Below are positions 11,680 to 21,366 of a stretch of 64,000 bases of DNA, piece by piece. The stretch is from assembly GCF_002499975.2 (NCBI RefSeq), contig NZ_CP052766.1:3968001-4032000 (forward strand), in the 5' to 3' direction. A program made the position numbers and the translations under genes. Position 1 is the stretch's first letter. Each line of letters starts with the position of its first letter. The notes under the pieces were generated by a model that saw nothing but the letters and a program-made list of their open reading frames with translations, had not been told where the DNA came from and made no database searches. This DNA comes from Alteromonas pelagimontana. GTDB lineage: Bacteria; Pseudomonadota; Gammaproteobacteria; Enterobacterales; Alteromonadaceae.

Positions 11680-11818
11680 GAATAGTAGTGTAATCTGACA
11701 AAAATGTGAATGTCAGCAACAAAATTGTTTGCTTTCCCCTGCATTATAGCAAAACTATCAGGAGGCCGAGGAAATTGTAGACACGCTGTTCGGATAAGTG
11801 GCTTAACGTGAAAGCCAG

Positions 11819-12667
11819 CTATTCTCTTTTGTCATACCGCGAACCGCGCAAGGTGTCTTTTACACGTTTAAGGTTTTCTCTGAACTTATTGCCGCGTCTT
11901 AAGGTGAAACCTGTAGCCAACACGTCTATTAACGTAAGTTGAGCGATACGAGACGCCATAGGCATGTACATGTCGGTATCTTCTGGCACTTCCAGAGAAA
12001 GCACAAAGTTACATTCTTTAGAAAGGGGACTGTCAGCAGAGGTGATTCCCACCACGGTTGCGTCATTCATTCGCGCAATCTGGGCTATTTCCACCAGGCT
12101 CTTGGTTCTGCCAGTATGAGAAATTAACACAACCACATCGCCCTCGGCGCAATTCATGCAACTCATACGTTGCATAAGAATATCTTCAAAATAAATAACC
12201 GGCACGTTGAATCGGAAAAATTTATTTAGCGCATCGTGGGCGACTGAGGCAGAAGCCCCTAAACCGAAGAAAGAAATTTTTTGCGCCTGAGTGAGCAAAT
12301 CTACGACTCGATTTACTGTATTTACGTTAACCGATTGACGAGCCACTTCCAGCGACGCCATAGTAGACTCAAAAATTTTGGTGGTGTATTCCTCAGGAGT
12401 ATCATTTTCATCAACATGACGGTTTACATATGGCGTCCCATTTGCGAGGCTCTGTGCCAGATGAAGTTTAAAATCAGGAAAGCCTTTCGTATCCAGTCTT
12501 CTGCAAAACCGGTTGACGGTGGGTTCGCTAACATCAGACATTTTCGCCAGTGTTGCTATACTCGAATGAATTGCGGTTTGGGGGTTGGCCAGGATCACTT
12601 CGGCAACTTTGCGTTCGGACTTACTGAACGCGGCTTTGTTTTGGGTAATTTTCTCAAGTATATTCAT
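11819..12667 (-). CDS. hexR: HexR, RpiR-family regulator of central carbon metabolism
   Basis: 282 residues with an N-terminal RpiR-type helix-turn-helix (residues about 1-77, including the SVSEPTVNRFCRR-like recognition region) and a C-terminal SIS sugar-phosphate-binding domain (about 125-260, with GLGASASVAHDA and ISHTGRTKSLVE). HexR responds to the Entner-Doudoroff intermediate 2-keto-3-deoxy-6-phosphogluconate in characterised gammaproteobacteria. It is divergent from zwf-pgl-edd-glk-eda, and candidate sites lie in the shared promoter region. This context makes HexR much more likely than another RpiR paralogue. Confidence 0.96.
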   Translation of the reverse strand: MNILEKITQNKAAFSKSERKVAEVILANPQTAIHSSIATLAKMSDVSEPTVNRFCRRLDTKGFPDFKLHLAQSLANGTPYVNRHVDENDTPEEYTTKIFESTMASLEVARQSVNVNTVNRVVDLLTQAQKISFFGLGASASVAHDALNKFFRFNVPVIYFEDILMQRMSCMNCAEGDVVVLISHTGRTKSLVEIAQIARMNDATVVGITSADSPLSKECNFVLSLEVPEDTDMYMPMASRIAQLTLIDVLATGFTLRRGNKFRENLKRVKDTLRGSRYDKRE

Positions 12668-12749
12668 ACGGATATAGCAATATGTAGGGGTATTCGTTCA
12701 GTGCGATTGTTCAATATACTACCCAAAGTGACACAAGTGACAAGGAAAA

Positions 12750-12764
12750 TGTAATTTTTTGACA
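12750..12764. promoter_or_regulatory. Weaker HexR-like site near the hexR promoter
   Basis: TGTAATTTTTTGACA keeps the TGTAATTTT half and 12 of 15 positions of the pattern. It lies 83 bp upstream of the hexR start and could serve autoregulation. The match is weak. Confidence 0.35.
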
Positions 12765-12832
12765 GTTTGTCATACAAATGGCGGAAAAACGCGGCTAATG
12801 ACGGCATTGAAATTTACTGAATCGCCCCAAGT

Positions 12833-12847
12833 TGTAATTTTACTACA
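12833..12847. promoter_or_regulatory. HexR-like operator upstream of zwf
   Basis: TGTAATTTTACTACA; its reverse complement TGTAGTAAAATTACA fits the HexR consensus as I know it (TGTARTWWWWTTACA). It lies 94 bp before the zwf start, in the hexR/zwf intergenic region, where HexR is known to act in related bacteria. Confidence 0.75.
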
Positions 12848-12940
12848 TTTAGTGTTAACTATGTTCCAATAACATTTAGGTAACAGTTCGCAGCACGCCT
12901 ACTGATGCTGTTATCTTCTTTTCATTAAGAGGTCGACAAT

Positions 12941-14434
12941 ATGGTAATGGATAATTCCTTTGAACCCTGTGATTTTGTGCTTTTTGGTACATTAGGGGAT
13001 CTCTCTCGACGCAAACTTCTGCCGTCACTTTATCAGCTGGAAAAAGCTGAGCTTATTCATCCGGACACCACCATTATCGGCGTTGCCCGTCAGGATATTT
13101 CTGTAGATGAATACCGCGAAGAAGTAAAAAATAACATTGAAAAGTTCGGCGAAAAGTCGGTATGTGAAGTAACGTGGGAACGTTTAAAAGCGCGTTTGCA
13201 TTATCTCTGCGTGGACATGAAAGACGCTGAAAGCTATCGCGCATTCGATGAATGTGTGGACGCGTCACGAACAATGGTCTGTTATCTGGCAACTCCACCG
13301 CCCATCTACGGTGATATCTGTCGTGGCCTGCATAGTTGTAACATTATTGACAGCAGTGTTCGGGTTGTACTTGAGAAACCGATTGGCCATGATCTTGAGT
13401 CTTCTAAAGATATAAATGATCAGGTTTCAGAATATTTCAAAGAATCGCAGATTTACCGTATTGACCACTATCTTGGTAAAGAAACGGTATTGAACCTGAT
13501 TGCACTGCGTTTCGCTAACTCTATTTTTGCCACCAATTGGGATCACAATTGTATTGATCACGTGCAAATCAGTGTAGCTGAGTCGGTGGGAATTGAAGGC
13601 CGCTGGGGCTATTTTGATGATGCCGGTCAAATGCGCGATATGGTACAAAATCACCTGCTGCAAATATTAAGCTTAGTTGCCATGGAGCCACCTGCGACGT
13701 TAGATGCCGACAGTATTCGTGATGAAAAACTAAAAGTGCTGAAAGCGCTGCGGCCCATTAATTCTTCTAACATTAGTGAAACCACCGTGCGCGGCCAGTA
13801 TAGCTCTGGTTTCGTGAAAGGGCATGAAGTGCCTGGCTATCTTGAAGAAGAGGATGCCAATACCAGAAGCCAGACAGAAACATTTGTTGCTATTAAGGCA
13901 GAGATCGACAACTGGCGATGGGCTGGAGTCCCATTTTATTTAAGAACAGGTAAACGACTTCCCACCAAAGTGAGTGAAGTGGTGATTTATTTCAAACGGC
14001 AGCCTCACAATCTGTTCGGCGACAGCTTCCAGAATCTGCCACCGAATAAGCTGGTTATTCGTGTTCAGCCGGATGAAGGTGTCGAAATTACGGTTATGAA
14101 CAAAGTGCCGGGCTTGACAAGTTCTGGCTCCATGGACTTACAAAAGTCCAAACTGGATTTGAGTTTTTCTGAAGCATTTTCTCAGGATCGCATTCCTGAC
14201 GCTTACGAAAAGCTGTTGTTGGAAGTTATGCTGGGGAATCAGGCGCTGTTTGTGCGACGCGACGAAGTTGAACAGGCTTGGAAGTGGGTCGATTCAATTT
14301 TGGAAGCGTGGAAGCATACCAATGAGCCGCCTGAACCGTATCAAGCAGGTACGTGGGGGCCGGTTGCATCAATAGGCTTATTGGCTCGTGAAAACCGCAG
14401 TTGGTATGAAAGCAAAGTTGTGAAGAAGAAATAA
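12941..14434 (+). CDS. zwf: Glucose-6-phosphate 1-dehydrogenase
   Basis: 497 residues. Zwf oxidises glucose 6-phosphate to 6-phosphogluconolactone with NAD(P)+. The Rossmann GTLGDLSRRKLLPSLY motif is near the N-terminus, and the substrate-binding/catalytic RIDHYLGKE motif near residue 173. An AAGAGGT ribosome site precedes the ATG. It is the first gene of zwf-pgl-edd-glk-eda, which carries glucose or glucose 6-phosphate to pyruvate plus glyceraldehyde 3-phosphate. Expression is probably controlled by HexR through the site at 12833-12847. Confidence 0.98.
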   Translation: MVMDNSFEPCDFVLFGTLGDLSRRKLLPSLYQLEKAELIHPDTTIIGVARQDISVDEYREEVKNNIEKFGEKSVCEVTWERLKARLHYLCVDMKDAESYRAFDECVDASRTMVCYLATPPPIYGDICRGLHSCNIIDSSVRVVLEKPIGHDLESSKDINDQVSEYFKESQIYRIDHYLGKETVLNLIALRFANSIFATNWDHNCIDHVQISVAESVGIEGRWGYFDDAGQMRDMVQNHLLQILSLVAMEPPATLDADSIRDEKLKVLKALRPINSSNISETTVRGQYSSGFVKGHEVPGYLEEEDANTRSQTETFVAIKAEIDNWRWAGVPFYLRTGKRLPTKVSEVVIYFKRQPHNLFGDSFQNLPPNKLVIRVQPDEGVEITVMNKVPGLTSSGSMDLQKSKLDLSFSEAFSQDRIPDAYEKLLLEVMLGNQALFVRRDEVEQAWKWVDSILEAWKHTNEPPEPYQAGTWGPVASIGLLARENRSWYESKVVKKK

Positions 14435-14435
14435 T

Positions 14436-15128
14436 ATGGCACTTATAACCAAAAATTTTGATAACGCAGAAGCGTTGACCCAGAGCTTTGCAAAAGAGCT
14501 GATTGCCATTCTTTCAGATGGAATCGCGAAGCGCGGTCGAGCCAGTCTCGTTGTTAGTGGTGGACGTACACCCTTGGCTTTATTTAAAAAGCTAAGTGAA
14601 GCAGATGTGCAGTGGGATCAGGTCGATATTACCCTGGCCGATGAACGCTGGGTAGATGAAAGCCATGACGCTAGTAACACTGCTCTGGTAAAAGAAAATC
14701 TTATCCAGAACAAAGCTAAGGCTGCGCACTTTATACCGCTGAAAACCGATGATGCTGATGCAAATGATGGCTTAAATGAAGTGCAATCTCGCCTTGCCAA
14801 CATAGTACAGCCTTTTGATGCGCTGATTTTAGGCATGGGTGAGGACGGGCATACCGCTTCGCTGTTTCCTTGTTCAGAACAGATCGAGGAAGGGCTGAAC
14901 ATGTCCAGCGGCATGATTTGTGTCGCTGTTACGCCAAAAACCGCACCTCACCAGCGCATCTCTCTTACGTTACCGGCACTGTTAAACAGCCGGAACATCT
15001 TTTTACACCTGACAGGCGAAAGCAAAAAAGCAGTATTGACCGAAGCCTTAGACGGTGCCACCGAGGTGCAAAAACCCGTCACAGCAGTGATAAACCGGGC
15101 ACCGGTTACGCTGATGTGGGCGCCATAG
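14436..15128 (+). CDS. pgl: 6-phosphogluconolactonase, DevB type
   Basis: 230 residues. Pgl hydrolyses 6-phosphogluconolactone to 6-phosphogluconate. The SugarP-isomerase-like fold is shown by VVSGGRTPLALF near residue 40, LADERWV near 67 and LGMGEDGHTASLFP near 130. It starts one base after the zwf stop codon, so translational coupling is likely. It is the DevB/NagB-fold type, not the beta-propeller YbhE type. Confidence 0.97.
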   Translation: MALITKNFDNAEALTQSFAKELIAILSDGIAKRGRASLVVSGGRTPLALFKKLSEADVQWDQVDITLADERWVDESHDASNTALVKENLIQNKAKAAHFIPLKTDDADANDGLNEVQSRLANIVQPFDALILGMGEDGHTASLFPCSEQIEEGLNMSSGMICVAVTPKTAPHQRISLTLPALLNSRNIFLHLTGESKKAVLTEALDGATEVQKPVTAVINRAPVTLMWAP

Positions 15129-15137
15129 GAGCTATAT

Positions 15138-16967
15138 ATGAATTCCCAAATTGCTGAAATTACTCAGCGTATCATTGAGCGTAGTAAAGATAGCCGTAAA
15201 GCCTATCTGGCAAAAATTGATAAAGCTCGCAGACAAGGCCCGCACCGCGGAGTGTTGTCGTGCGGGAACCTGGCCCACGGTTTTGCTGCTTGCGGCACCG
15301 GGGACAAGACTGATCTGCGCAGTATGACAAAGGCAAACGTAGCGATTGTTTCTGCCTATAACGACATGCTATCTGCACATCAACCTTATGAAGCTTATCC
15401 CGCAATTCTCAAGGAGGCCGTCAAAGAGGTAGGAAGTGTGGCGCAGTTTGCCGGCGGCGTGCCAGCAATGTGTGACGGCGTGACGCAGGGCAATCCAGGC
15501 ATGGATTTGAGCCTGATGAGCCGCGATGTTATCGCCCAAAGCACGGCAGTGGCGTTATCCCATAATATGTTTGACGCCGCCTTGATGTTAGGGATATGCG
15601 ATAAAATAGTGCCTGGATTATTGATGGGCGGATTATCTTTTGGCCATCTTCCAACGGTGTTTGTCCCCGCAGGTCCTATGCCTTCAGGTCTTCCCAATAA
15701 GGAAAAAGCACGAGTTCGCCAAGCTTATGCGGAAGGCAAAGTAGGCCGTGAAGAGTTGCTTGAAGCAGAATCTCAGTCCTACCATTCTGCCGGAACCTGT
15801 ACGTTTTATGGAACGGCAAACTCTAATCAGTTAGTCGTTGAAATTATGGGGTTGCACTTACCTGGCGCATCGTTTGTTAATCCCGGCACGCCCTTGCGTG
15901 ATGCATTAACCAAAGCGGCGGCGATTCAGGCAACACGGTTGACGGATCTAGGCGAGAATTATATGCCTATGGGTCACGTAGTGGATGAAAAAGCAATAGT
16001 TAATGGCTTGGTTGGTTTGTTAGCAACGGGTGGTTCTACTAACCATACGATGCACTTGGTCGCAGTAGCGAGAGCAGCCGGAATCATTATTAATTGGAAT
16101 GATTTTTCTGAAATTTCTAATGCTGTTCCGTTATTAACCCGGATTTATCCCAATGGCTCTGCCGATATCAATCACTTTGTTGCTGCTGGCGGCATGGCGC
16201 TGTTGTTTAAAGAGCTGCTTGATGCTGGCTTAATCCATAACGACGTTAAAACGATTTGTGGTGAAGGGTTAGAACAATACACTAAAGAGCCAGTGTTGCG
16301 CGACGGTGTACTTGAATGGGTAGATGGACCAACCAAATCACTCGATGATCAGGTACTTGCTACTGTTGCAAAACCATTTAAGCCGGATGGCGGACTTAGC
16401 GTTCTGCAAGGTAATCTTGGACGTGCTGTTATTAAAACGTCTGCGTTACCGGAGCCTCATTGTCACATTAAGGCGCCGGCAGTAGTGTTTGAAGATCAAT
16501 TTGAACTGGATGCCGCGTTCAAAGCGGGTGAACTTGATAAAGATTGCATCGTTGTGGTTCGTTTTCAGGGACCATCCGCTATCGGTATGCCTGAGCTTCA
16601 CCGTCTGACTCCGCCGCTTGGCGTACTGCAGGATAAAGGATATAAGGTCGCTTTGGTTACTGATGGGCGTATGTCTGGAGCATCAGGGAAAGTTCCTGCT
16701 GCAATACATGTGACCCCTGAAGCCAACAAGGGCGGCATGTTAGCTAAAGTGGAAAGTGGCGATTTAGTTGAATTAGACACTAAAAATGGTGTTTTGCGTC
16801 TTTGTGTAGATGATGAGACGTTGGAAAAACGCGAGGCGAAACCTGCTGATTTGTCACATCACCAGGAAGGTATGGGGCGCGAAATGTTTGCCGGTATGCG
16901 TGCAACACTTACCGGCGCAGAAGAAGGCGCATGTTCGTTATTCGTAACGCAGGAGCAAGCGCTATGA
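15138..16967 (+). CDS. edd: Phosphogluconate dehydratase
   Basis: 609 residues, the normal family length. Edd dehydrates 6-phosphogluconate to 2-keto-3-deoxy-6-phosphogluconate, using an iron-sulfur cluster. The IlvD/Edd family pattern is visible: [15 protein letters not shown], the [20 protein letters not shown] stretch with a cluster cysteine, and the C-terminal [18 protein letters not shown]. The ATG at 15138 is preceded by AGGAGC. Its stop overlaps the glk start as ATGA. Confidence 0.98.
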   Translation: MNSQIAEITQRIIERSKDSRKAYLAKIDKARRQGPHRGVLSCGNLAHGFAACGTGDKTDLRSMTKANVAIVSAYNDMLSAHQPYEAYPAILKEAVKEVGSVAQFAGGVPAMCDGVTQGNPGMDLSLMSRDVIAQSTAVALSHNMFDAALMLGICDKIVPGLLMGGLSFGHLPTVFVPAGPMPSGLPNKEKARVRQAYAEGKVGREELLEAESQSYHSAGTCTFYGTANSNQLVVEIMGLHLPGASFVNPGTPLRDALTKAAAIQATRLTDLGENYMPMGHVVDEKAIVNGLVGLLATGGSTNHTMHLVAVARAAGIIINWNDFSEISNAVPLLTRIYPNGSADINHFVAAGGMALLFKELLDAGLIHNDVKTICGEGLEQYTKEPVLRDGVLEWVDGPTKSLDDQVLATVAKPFKPDGGLSVLQGNLGRAVIKTSALPEPHCHIKAPAVVFEDQFELDAAFKAGELDKDCIVVVRFQGPSAIGMPELHRLTPPLGVLQDKGYKVALVTDGRMSGASGKVPAAIHVTPEANKGGMLAKVESGDLVELDTKNGVLRLCVDDETLEKREAKPADLSHHQEGMGREMFAGMRATLTGAEEGACSLFVTQEQAL

Positions 16968-17917
16968 GTTGGCAGTTTGTCGCCGATGTTGGTGGCACTA
17001 ACATTCGATTGGCCAGAGTCACAGAAAACGGTGTGACTGATATAAAGAAATATATTTGTAAAGATTTCGCCAGTATTGATCTGGCTATTCTTCAGTACTT
17101 TCAAGACTGCCCTCAACAAAAATTTACCCAGGGCTGTATAGCTATTGCGTGTCCCGTTTTAGGCGACCAGGTGGCGATGACTAACCATAGTTGGGTGTTT
17201 TCTCAGCAGGCGCTAAAACAGCAACTGAAACTCCACGAATTATTTGTTATCAATGATTTTACCGCTGTTGCGCATTCGCTGCCGGTGCTTTCTGAAGAAC
17301 AAGTAATCCAAATAGGAGAGGGGACAGCAAAAGCCGGTGGTAACATTGCTGTATTTGGGCCTGGCACTGGTCTTGGCGTTGAACACATTACCACCACGTC
17401 TAGCGGCTGGAAGACCCTGGACGGGGAAGGCGGACACATTGATTTTGCACCGGTAGATGAAACCGACATCATTATTTGGCGCTATTTACAAAACCATTAT
17501 GGTCGCGCCTCGGCAGAGGAAGTGATGTCAGGGCGCGGTATTATGAATATTTATCGTGCACTTGCCGAACATCGGGGTGTTGCTGCTACGCTGACAGAAC
17601 CCGCTCAGGTTACGTCTCAGGCGCTTGATGGTTCTTGCGATATCTGTGAAGTCACCCTTACTCAGTTTTGCCGCATTATGGGCAGCTTTGCGGGCAATCT
17701 TGCGTTAAATATGGCGACCAGTGGCGGTGTATTTGTCGGTGGTGGTATCGCCAACCGGTTTGCCGATTTTCTCAAGCGTAGTGACTTCCGGGCCCGTTTT
17801 GAAGCAAAAGGCCAGATGAAGCATTACGTTAAAGACATTCCTACTTATCTGATTGCAGAGCCTGACCACGGTTTGTTAGGGGCATCAGCGTATTTACAAC
17901 AACATACTGCGAGTTGA
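16964..17917 (+). CDS. glk: Glucokinase (group A, E. coli Glk type)
   Basis: 317 residues from the ATG at 16964, which overlaps the edd stop; upstream in-frame starts lie inside edd and are not needed. Glk phosphorylates glucose with ATP. The phosphate-binding [10 protein letters not shown] motif is at the N-terminus, FGPGTGLG near residue 130, and the [12 protein letters not shown] substrate motif after that. Its location inside the Entner-Doudoroff operon links intracellular glucose, for example from glycogen or maltodextrin breakdown by nearby genes, to this pathway. Confidence 0.95.
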   Translation: MSWQFVADVGGTNIRLARVTENGVTDIKKYICKDFASIDLAILQYFQDCPQQKFTQGCIAIACPVLGDQVAMTNHSWVFSQQALKQQLKLHELFVINDFTAVAHSLPVLSEEQVIQIGEGTAKAGGNIAVFGPGTGLGVEHITTTSSGWKTLDGEGGHIDFAPVDETDIIIWRYLQNHYGRASAEEVMSGRGIMNIYRALAEHRGVAATLTEPAQVTSQALDGSCDICEVTLTQFCRIMGSFAGNLALNMATSGGVFVGGGIANRFADFLKRSDFRARFEAKGQMKHYVKDIPTYLIAEPDHGLLGASAYLQQHTAS

Positions 17918-17920
17918 AAC

Positions 17921-18565
17921 ATGACAACGAATTGGAAACTCTCTCCAGCAGAAATTTTTGCTGCTGGTCCCGTCGTCCCGGTACTGGTTATTCATGATGT
18001 GGAGAAGGCGGTACCGCTAGCAAAAGCGCTGATGGCAGGAGGTATTAGAGTGCTGGAAGTGACATTACGTACGCCAGCCGCACTGGATGTCATTAAGGTG
18101 ATCGCAGATGAAGTACCTGATGCATTGATTGGTGCGGGTACAGTGACTAACGCCCAGCAGTTAAAATCAGTCATTGAAGCGGGTGCAAAATTTGCTATTA
18201 GCCCCGGTATGACCGCTGAATTACTTAAAGCAGGAATGGAGTGTGAAATTCCTCTCATCCCAGGCATTTCATCAACGTCAGATTTAATGAAAGGAAAGGA
18301 TGCAGGTTACACACACATGAAATTCTTTCCTGCAGAAGCGTCTGGCGGTATTAAAGCTATCAAATCCATTAGCGGCCCTTTTCCTGACGTAGTCTTCTGC
18401 CCGACAGGTGGGATCGGACCTGACAATTACAAAGACTATCTGGCGTTGAAAAACGTGGTTTGTGTGGGTGGATCCTGGGTAGCACCTGATGAAGCTATTG
18501 CTAATAGCGACTGGAACACTATTACTAAACTAGCGGAAGAAGCGGTTAAAGGATCAAAGCAGTAG
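17921..18565 (+). CDS. eda: 2-dehydro-3-deoxyphosphogluconate aldolase (KDPG/KHG aldolase)
   Basis: 214 residues. Eda splits 2-keto-3-deoxy-6-phosphogluconate into pyruvate and glyceraldehyde 3-phosphate. The class I aldolase barrel shows [12 protein letters not shown] with the active-site Glu near residue 46, the GAGTV phosphate loop, and [12 protein letters not shown] with the Schiff-base Lys near residue 134. It starts four bases after glk and ends the operon ahead of a terminator. Confidence 0.98.
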   Translation: MTTNWKLSPAEIFAAGPVVPVLVIHDVEKAVPLAKALMAGGIRVLEVTLRTPAALDVIKVIADEVPDALIGAGTVTNAQQLKSVIEAGAKFAISPGMTAELLKAGMECEIPLIPGISSTSDLMKGKDAGYTHMKFFPAEASGGIKAIKSISGPFPDVVFCPTGGIGPDNYKDYLALKNVVCVGGSWVAPDEAIANSDWNTITKLAEEAVKGSKQ

Positions 18566-18587
18566 TGTTGACCTAGCTTTCATTATT

Positions 18588-18616
18588 AAAGCCAGATTGC
18601 GAGATCTGGCTTTCTC
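18588..18616 (+). terminator. Terminator of the zwf-eda operon
   Basis: AAAGCCAGAT pairs with ATCTGGCTTT around a 6-nt loop and is followed by TCTC, so the T-tract is short but the stem is strong. Confidence 0.75.
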
Positions 18617-18823
18617 ATTTAACCCGCAACTTTTATTGATGGATTTCGCTATCTCTGAGTTGATCACAGATCAATGTGGATTAGTGTAAAACCTTACCCT
18701 AACAAATTCGAGCGATGCAGAGTAGAGAGCTCTTAAATTAGTCTGACGTAAATATTCCAGCGCTTTCGCTTTTACATTGTGTCAACTACTTTGAAGCAAC
18801 CGAAATGTTGTACGGCTTCTTAG

Positions 18824-18964
18824 TCAGCAAATGGAAGGCTCATGTTGAGTGAGTGCTTTTCTACAATGACTGGTGTTTGCATCAATAGCTTCCATATATT
18901 CTTTGTAAAATCCCATTACACCTCGTAAATTTTGCCAGAAAAACCTTTTCTGTGAGCTGCTCAT
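18824..18964 (-). CDS. Possible 46-residue small protein in the eda-yeaD gap
   Basis: The 575-bp gap between eda and yeaD holds one short minus-strand frame with a protein-like composition: basic and aromatic N-terminus (MSSSQKRFFWQNLRG), then a potential amphipathic helix. I recognise no family. No Shine-Dalgarno is seen before the ATG at 18964. It could be spurious; apart from the terminator at 18588-18616, the rest of the gap shows nothing I can support. Confidence 0.2.
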   Translation of the reverse strand: MSSSQKRFFWQNLRGVMGFYKEYMEAIDANTSHCRKALTQHEPSIC

Positions 18965-19139
18965 TAGTATCAGAGGCTACGCAGATATGGTATCTAATTT
19001 TAAGTCGACTCTTCCTCTCTTCTCATTGCCACTGAGGTTAAGGCAGGAGAGCTCAATATTGAGCACATATTGATGCGGATTAGTATTAGACATAATCAGA
19101 ACCAACGGCAGCTTGCACTACCGTCTGTCCTTTCTTTTC

Positions 19140-19991
19140 TCAGGCGGGAGAAATAATCTGGGTGATAGAGTGGGTGTCGCCTGGCGCAACTTCACAACCC
19201 TGAGTGAAAGCAGTTTCGACGCAGAGCATGTGTTTAAAGCCAAATGCGTCCATATCCGAAATTGACGCAGCACCTTGCCATGGATTCCAAACTACCACAG
19301 AATCATGTCCTGACGATGACACAGACGTTAATGGCGTGTCGCTATCGTTGATTATCACTTCCGGAATGGCCGTTAAGTGAATGCGATCAGTTTCTCCGCT
19401 GATGGTGTAAGGCATCGGAGTGGCTTTTACTGCCCAGTTATCCGTCTTATCTTTATAATTTCCATGGATACCGGTTAATGAAGTATTGCCGATATCTGGC
19501 ACTTCAAAATAGGTGTGTAATGCTGTATTAAATACAAAAGGGATTACGCCGGTATTTTTTGTATGTAAGGTGACTTCTAACGTTGCGCCAACCAGCAGTT
19601 CAAGTGTCACCTGACAATCATATTCAAAGCCATCACCGCGGCTGAAGGAAGGTGTTAACAGGATTCTTGTGGCGTCATCTAAGTCTTCAGACTGTTGTAA
19701 TTGCCACACTTGCGAGCGAAGAAAACCGTGGGAGGGGAGGGTGCCCTTTTCCTTTCCATGATCGTCGCTAAACCATGGCCAGCATATGGGAATTCCTCCG
19801 CGAATAGGGCGTTCACCATTAAGGTATGCGTGCGGACTGAGCCAAAGGCGCTCCTTTTGGTCGCTTTTAGGAATAAACGAAAGAACATGGCCTCCATAGA
19901 GGCTGATTTTGCCGGTCGCATAGGCATTATCTACTTCTAAAAAGGTGATACCGGCTGACTCGTTAACCGTAATACTCTTTGCGATGGACAT
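19140..19991 (-). CDS. yeaD: D-hexose-6-phosphate mutarotase (YeaD, aldose 1-epimerase family)
   Basis: 283 residues. It is an aldose-epimerase-fold enzyme that interconverts anomers of glucose 6-phosphate and other hexose 6-phosphates. Family motifs are visible: GGHVLSFIP near residue 33, the RPIRGGIPICWPWF segment, HGFLR with a catalytic His, and ALHTYFEV. It follows gapA on the same strand, as in E. coli, but a terminator hairpin separates the two. Its role fits the neighbouring glucose 6-phosphate-consuming operon. Confidence 0.94.
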   Translation of the reverse strand: MSIAKSITVNESAGITFLEVDNAYATGKISLYGGHVLSFIPKSDQKERLWLSPHAYLNGERPIRGGIPICWPWFSDDHGKEKGTLPSHGFLRSQVWQLQQSEDLDDATRILLTPSFSRGDGFEYDCQVTLELLVGATLEVTLHTKNTGVIPFVFNTALHTYFEVPDIGNTSLTGIHGNYKDKTDNWAVKATPMPYTISGETDRIHLTAIPEVIINDSDTPLTSVSSSGHDSVVVWNPWQGAASISDMDAFGFKHMLCVETAFTQGCEVAPGDTHSITQIISPA

Positions 19992-20058
19992 AAATCCTCT
20001 CTGTGAAACTGCTAAGTCATTGAAGCGCTGATACTGATTAACATTGTGCCCTGAAACG

Positions 20059-20091
20059 AAAAAAGGTGCGATACATAATCACACCTTTTTT
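20059..20091 (-). terminator. Terminator downstream of gapA
   Basis: AAAAAAGGTG and CACCTTTTTT pair around a 13-nt loop, giving a T-run on the minus strand. It lies between gapA and yeaD, so readthrough into yeaD would be partial. Confidence 0.8.
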
Positions 20092-20135
20092 ACACCAGAT
20101 TTTCAGCTAATCATCAACAAAACATCTGTACGCAT

Positions 20136-21179
<1,044 letters not shown>

Positions 21180-21215
21180 TCAGAATGGCATAATTGGCAA
21201 AGCAAATGCAAATTT

Positions 21216-21230
21216 TGTTGCAAAATTACA
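21216..21230. promoter_or_regulatory. HexR-like operator upstream of gapA
   Basis: TGTTGCAAAATTACA matches 13 of 15 positions of TGTAGTAAAATTACA, the zwf-proximal site read on the other strand. It lies 85 bp from gapA and 137 bp from the divergent malQ. gapA is a known HexR target in related genera; the site call is inference. Confidence 0.55.
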
Positions 21231-21366
21231 GAAGTGCATCTATGCAATCGTATTCAGTTTCTTTGATCCGTGACTTTAACTAATAATGTTAAAAATTTGT
21301 GCGTTGGCTAAATGTGCCTATAGTGGTAGCAAAAGCACAACGCGCTTCGAACAGGAATAAATTTAC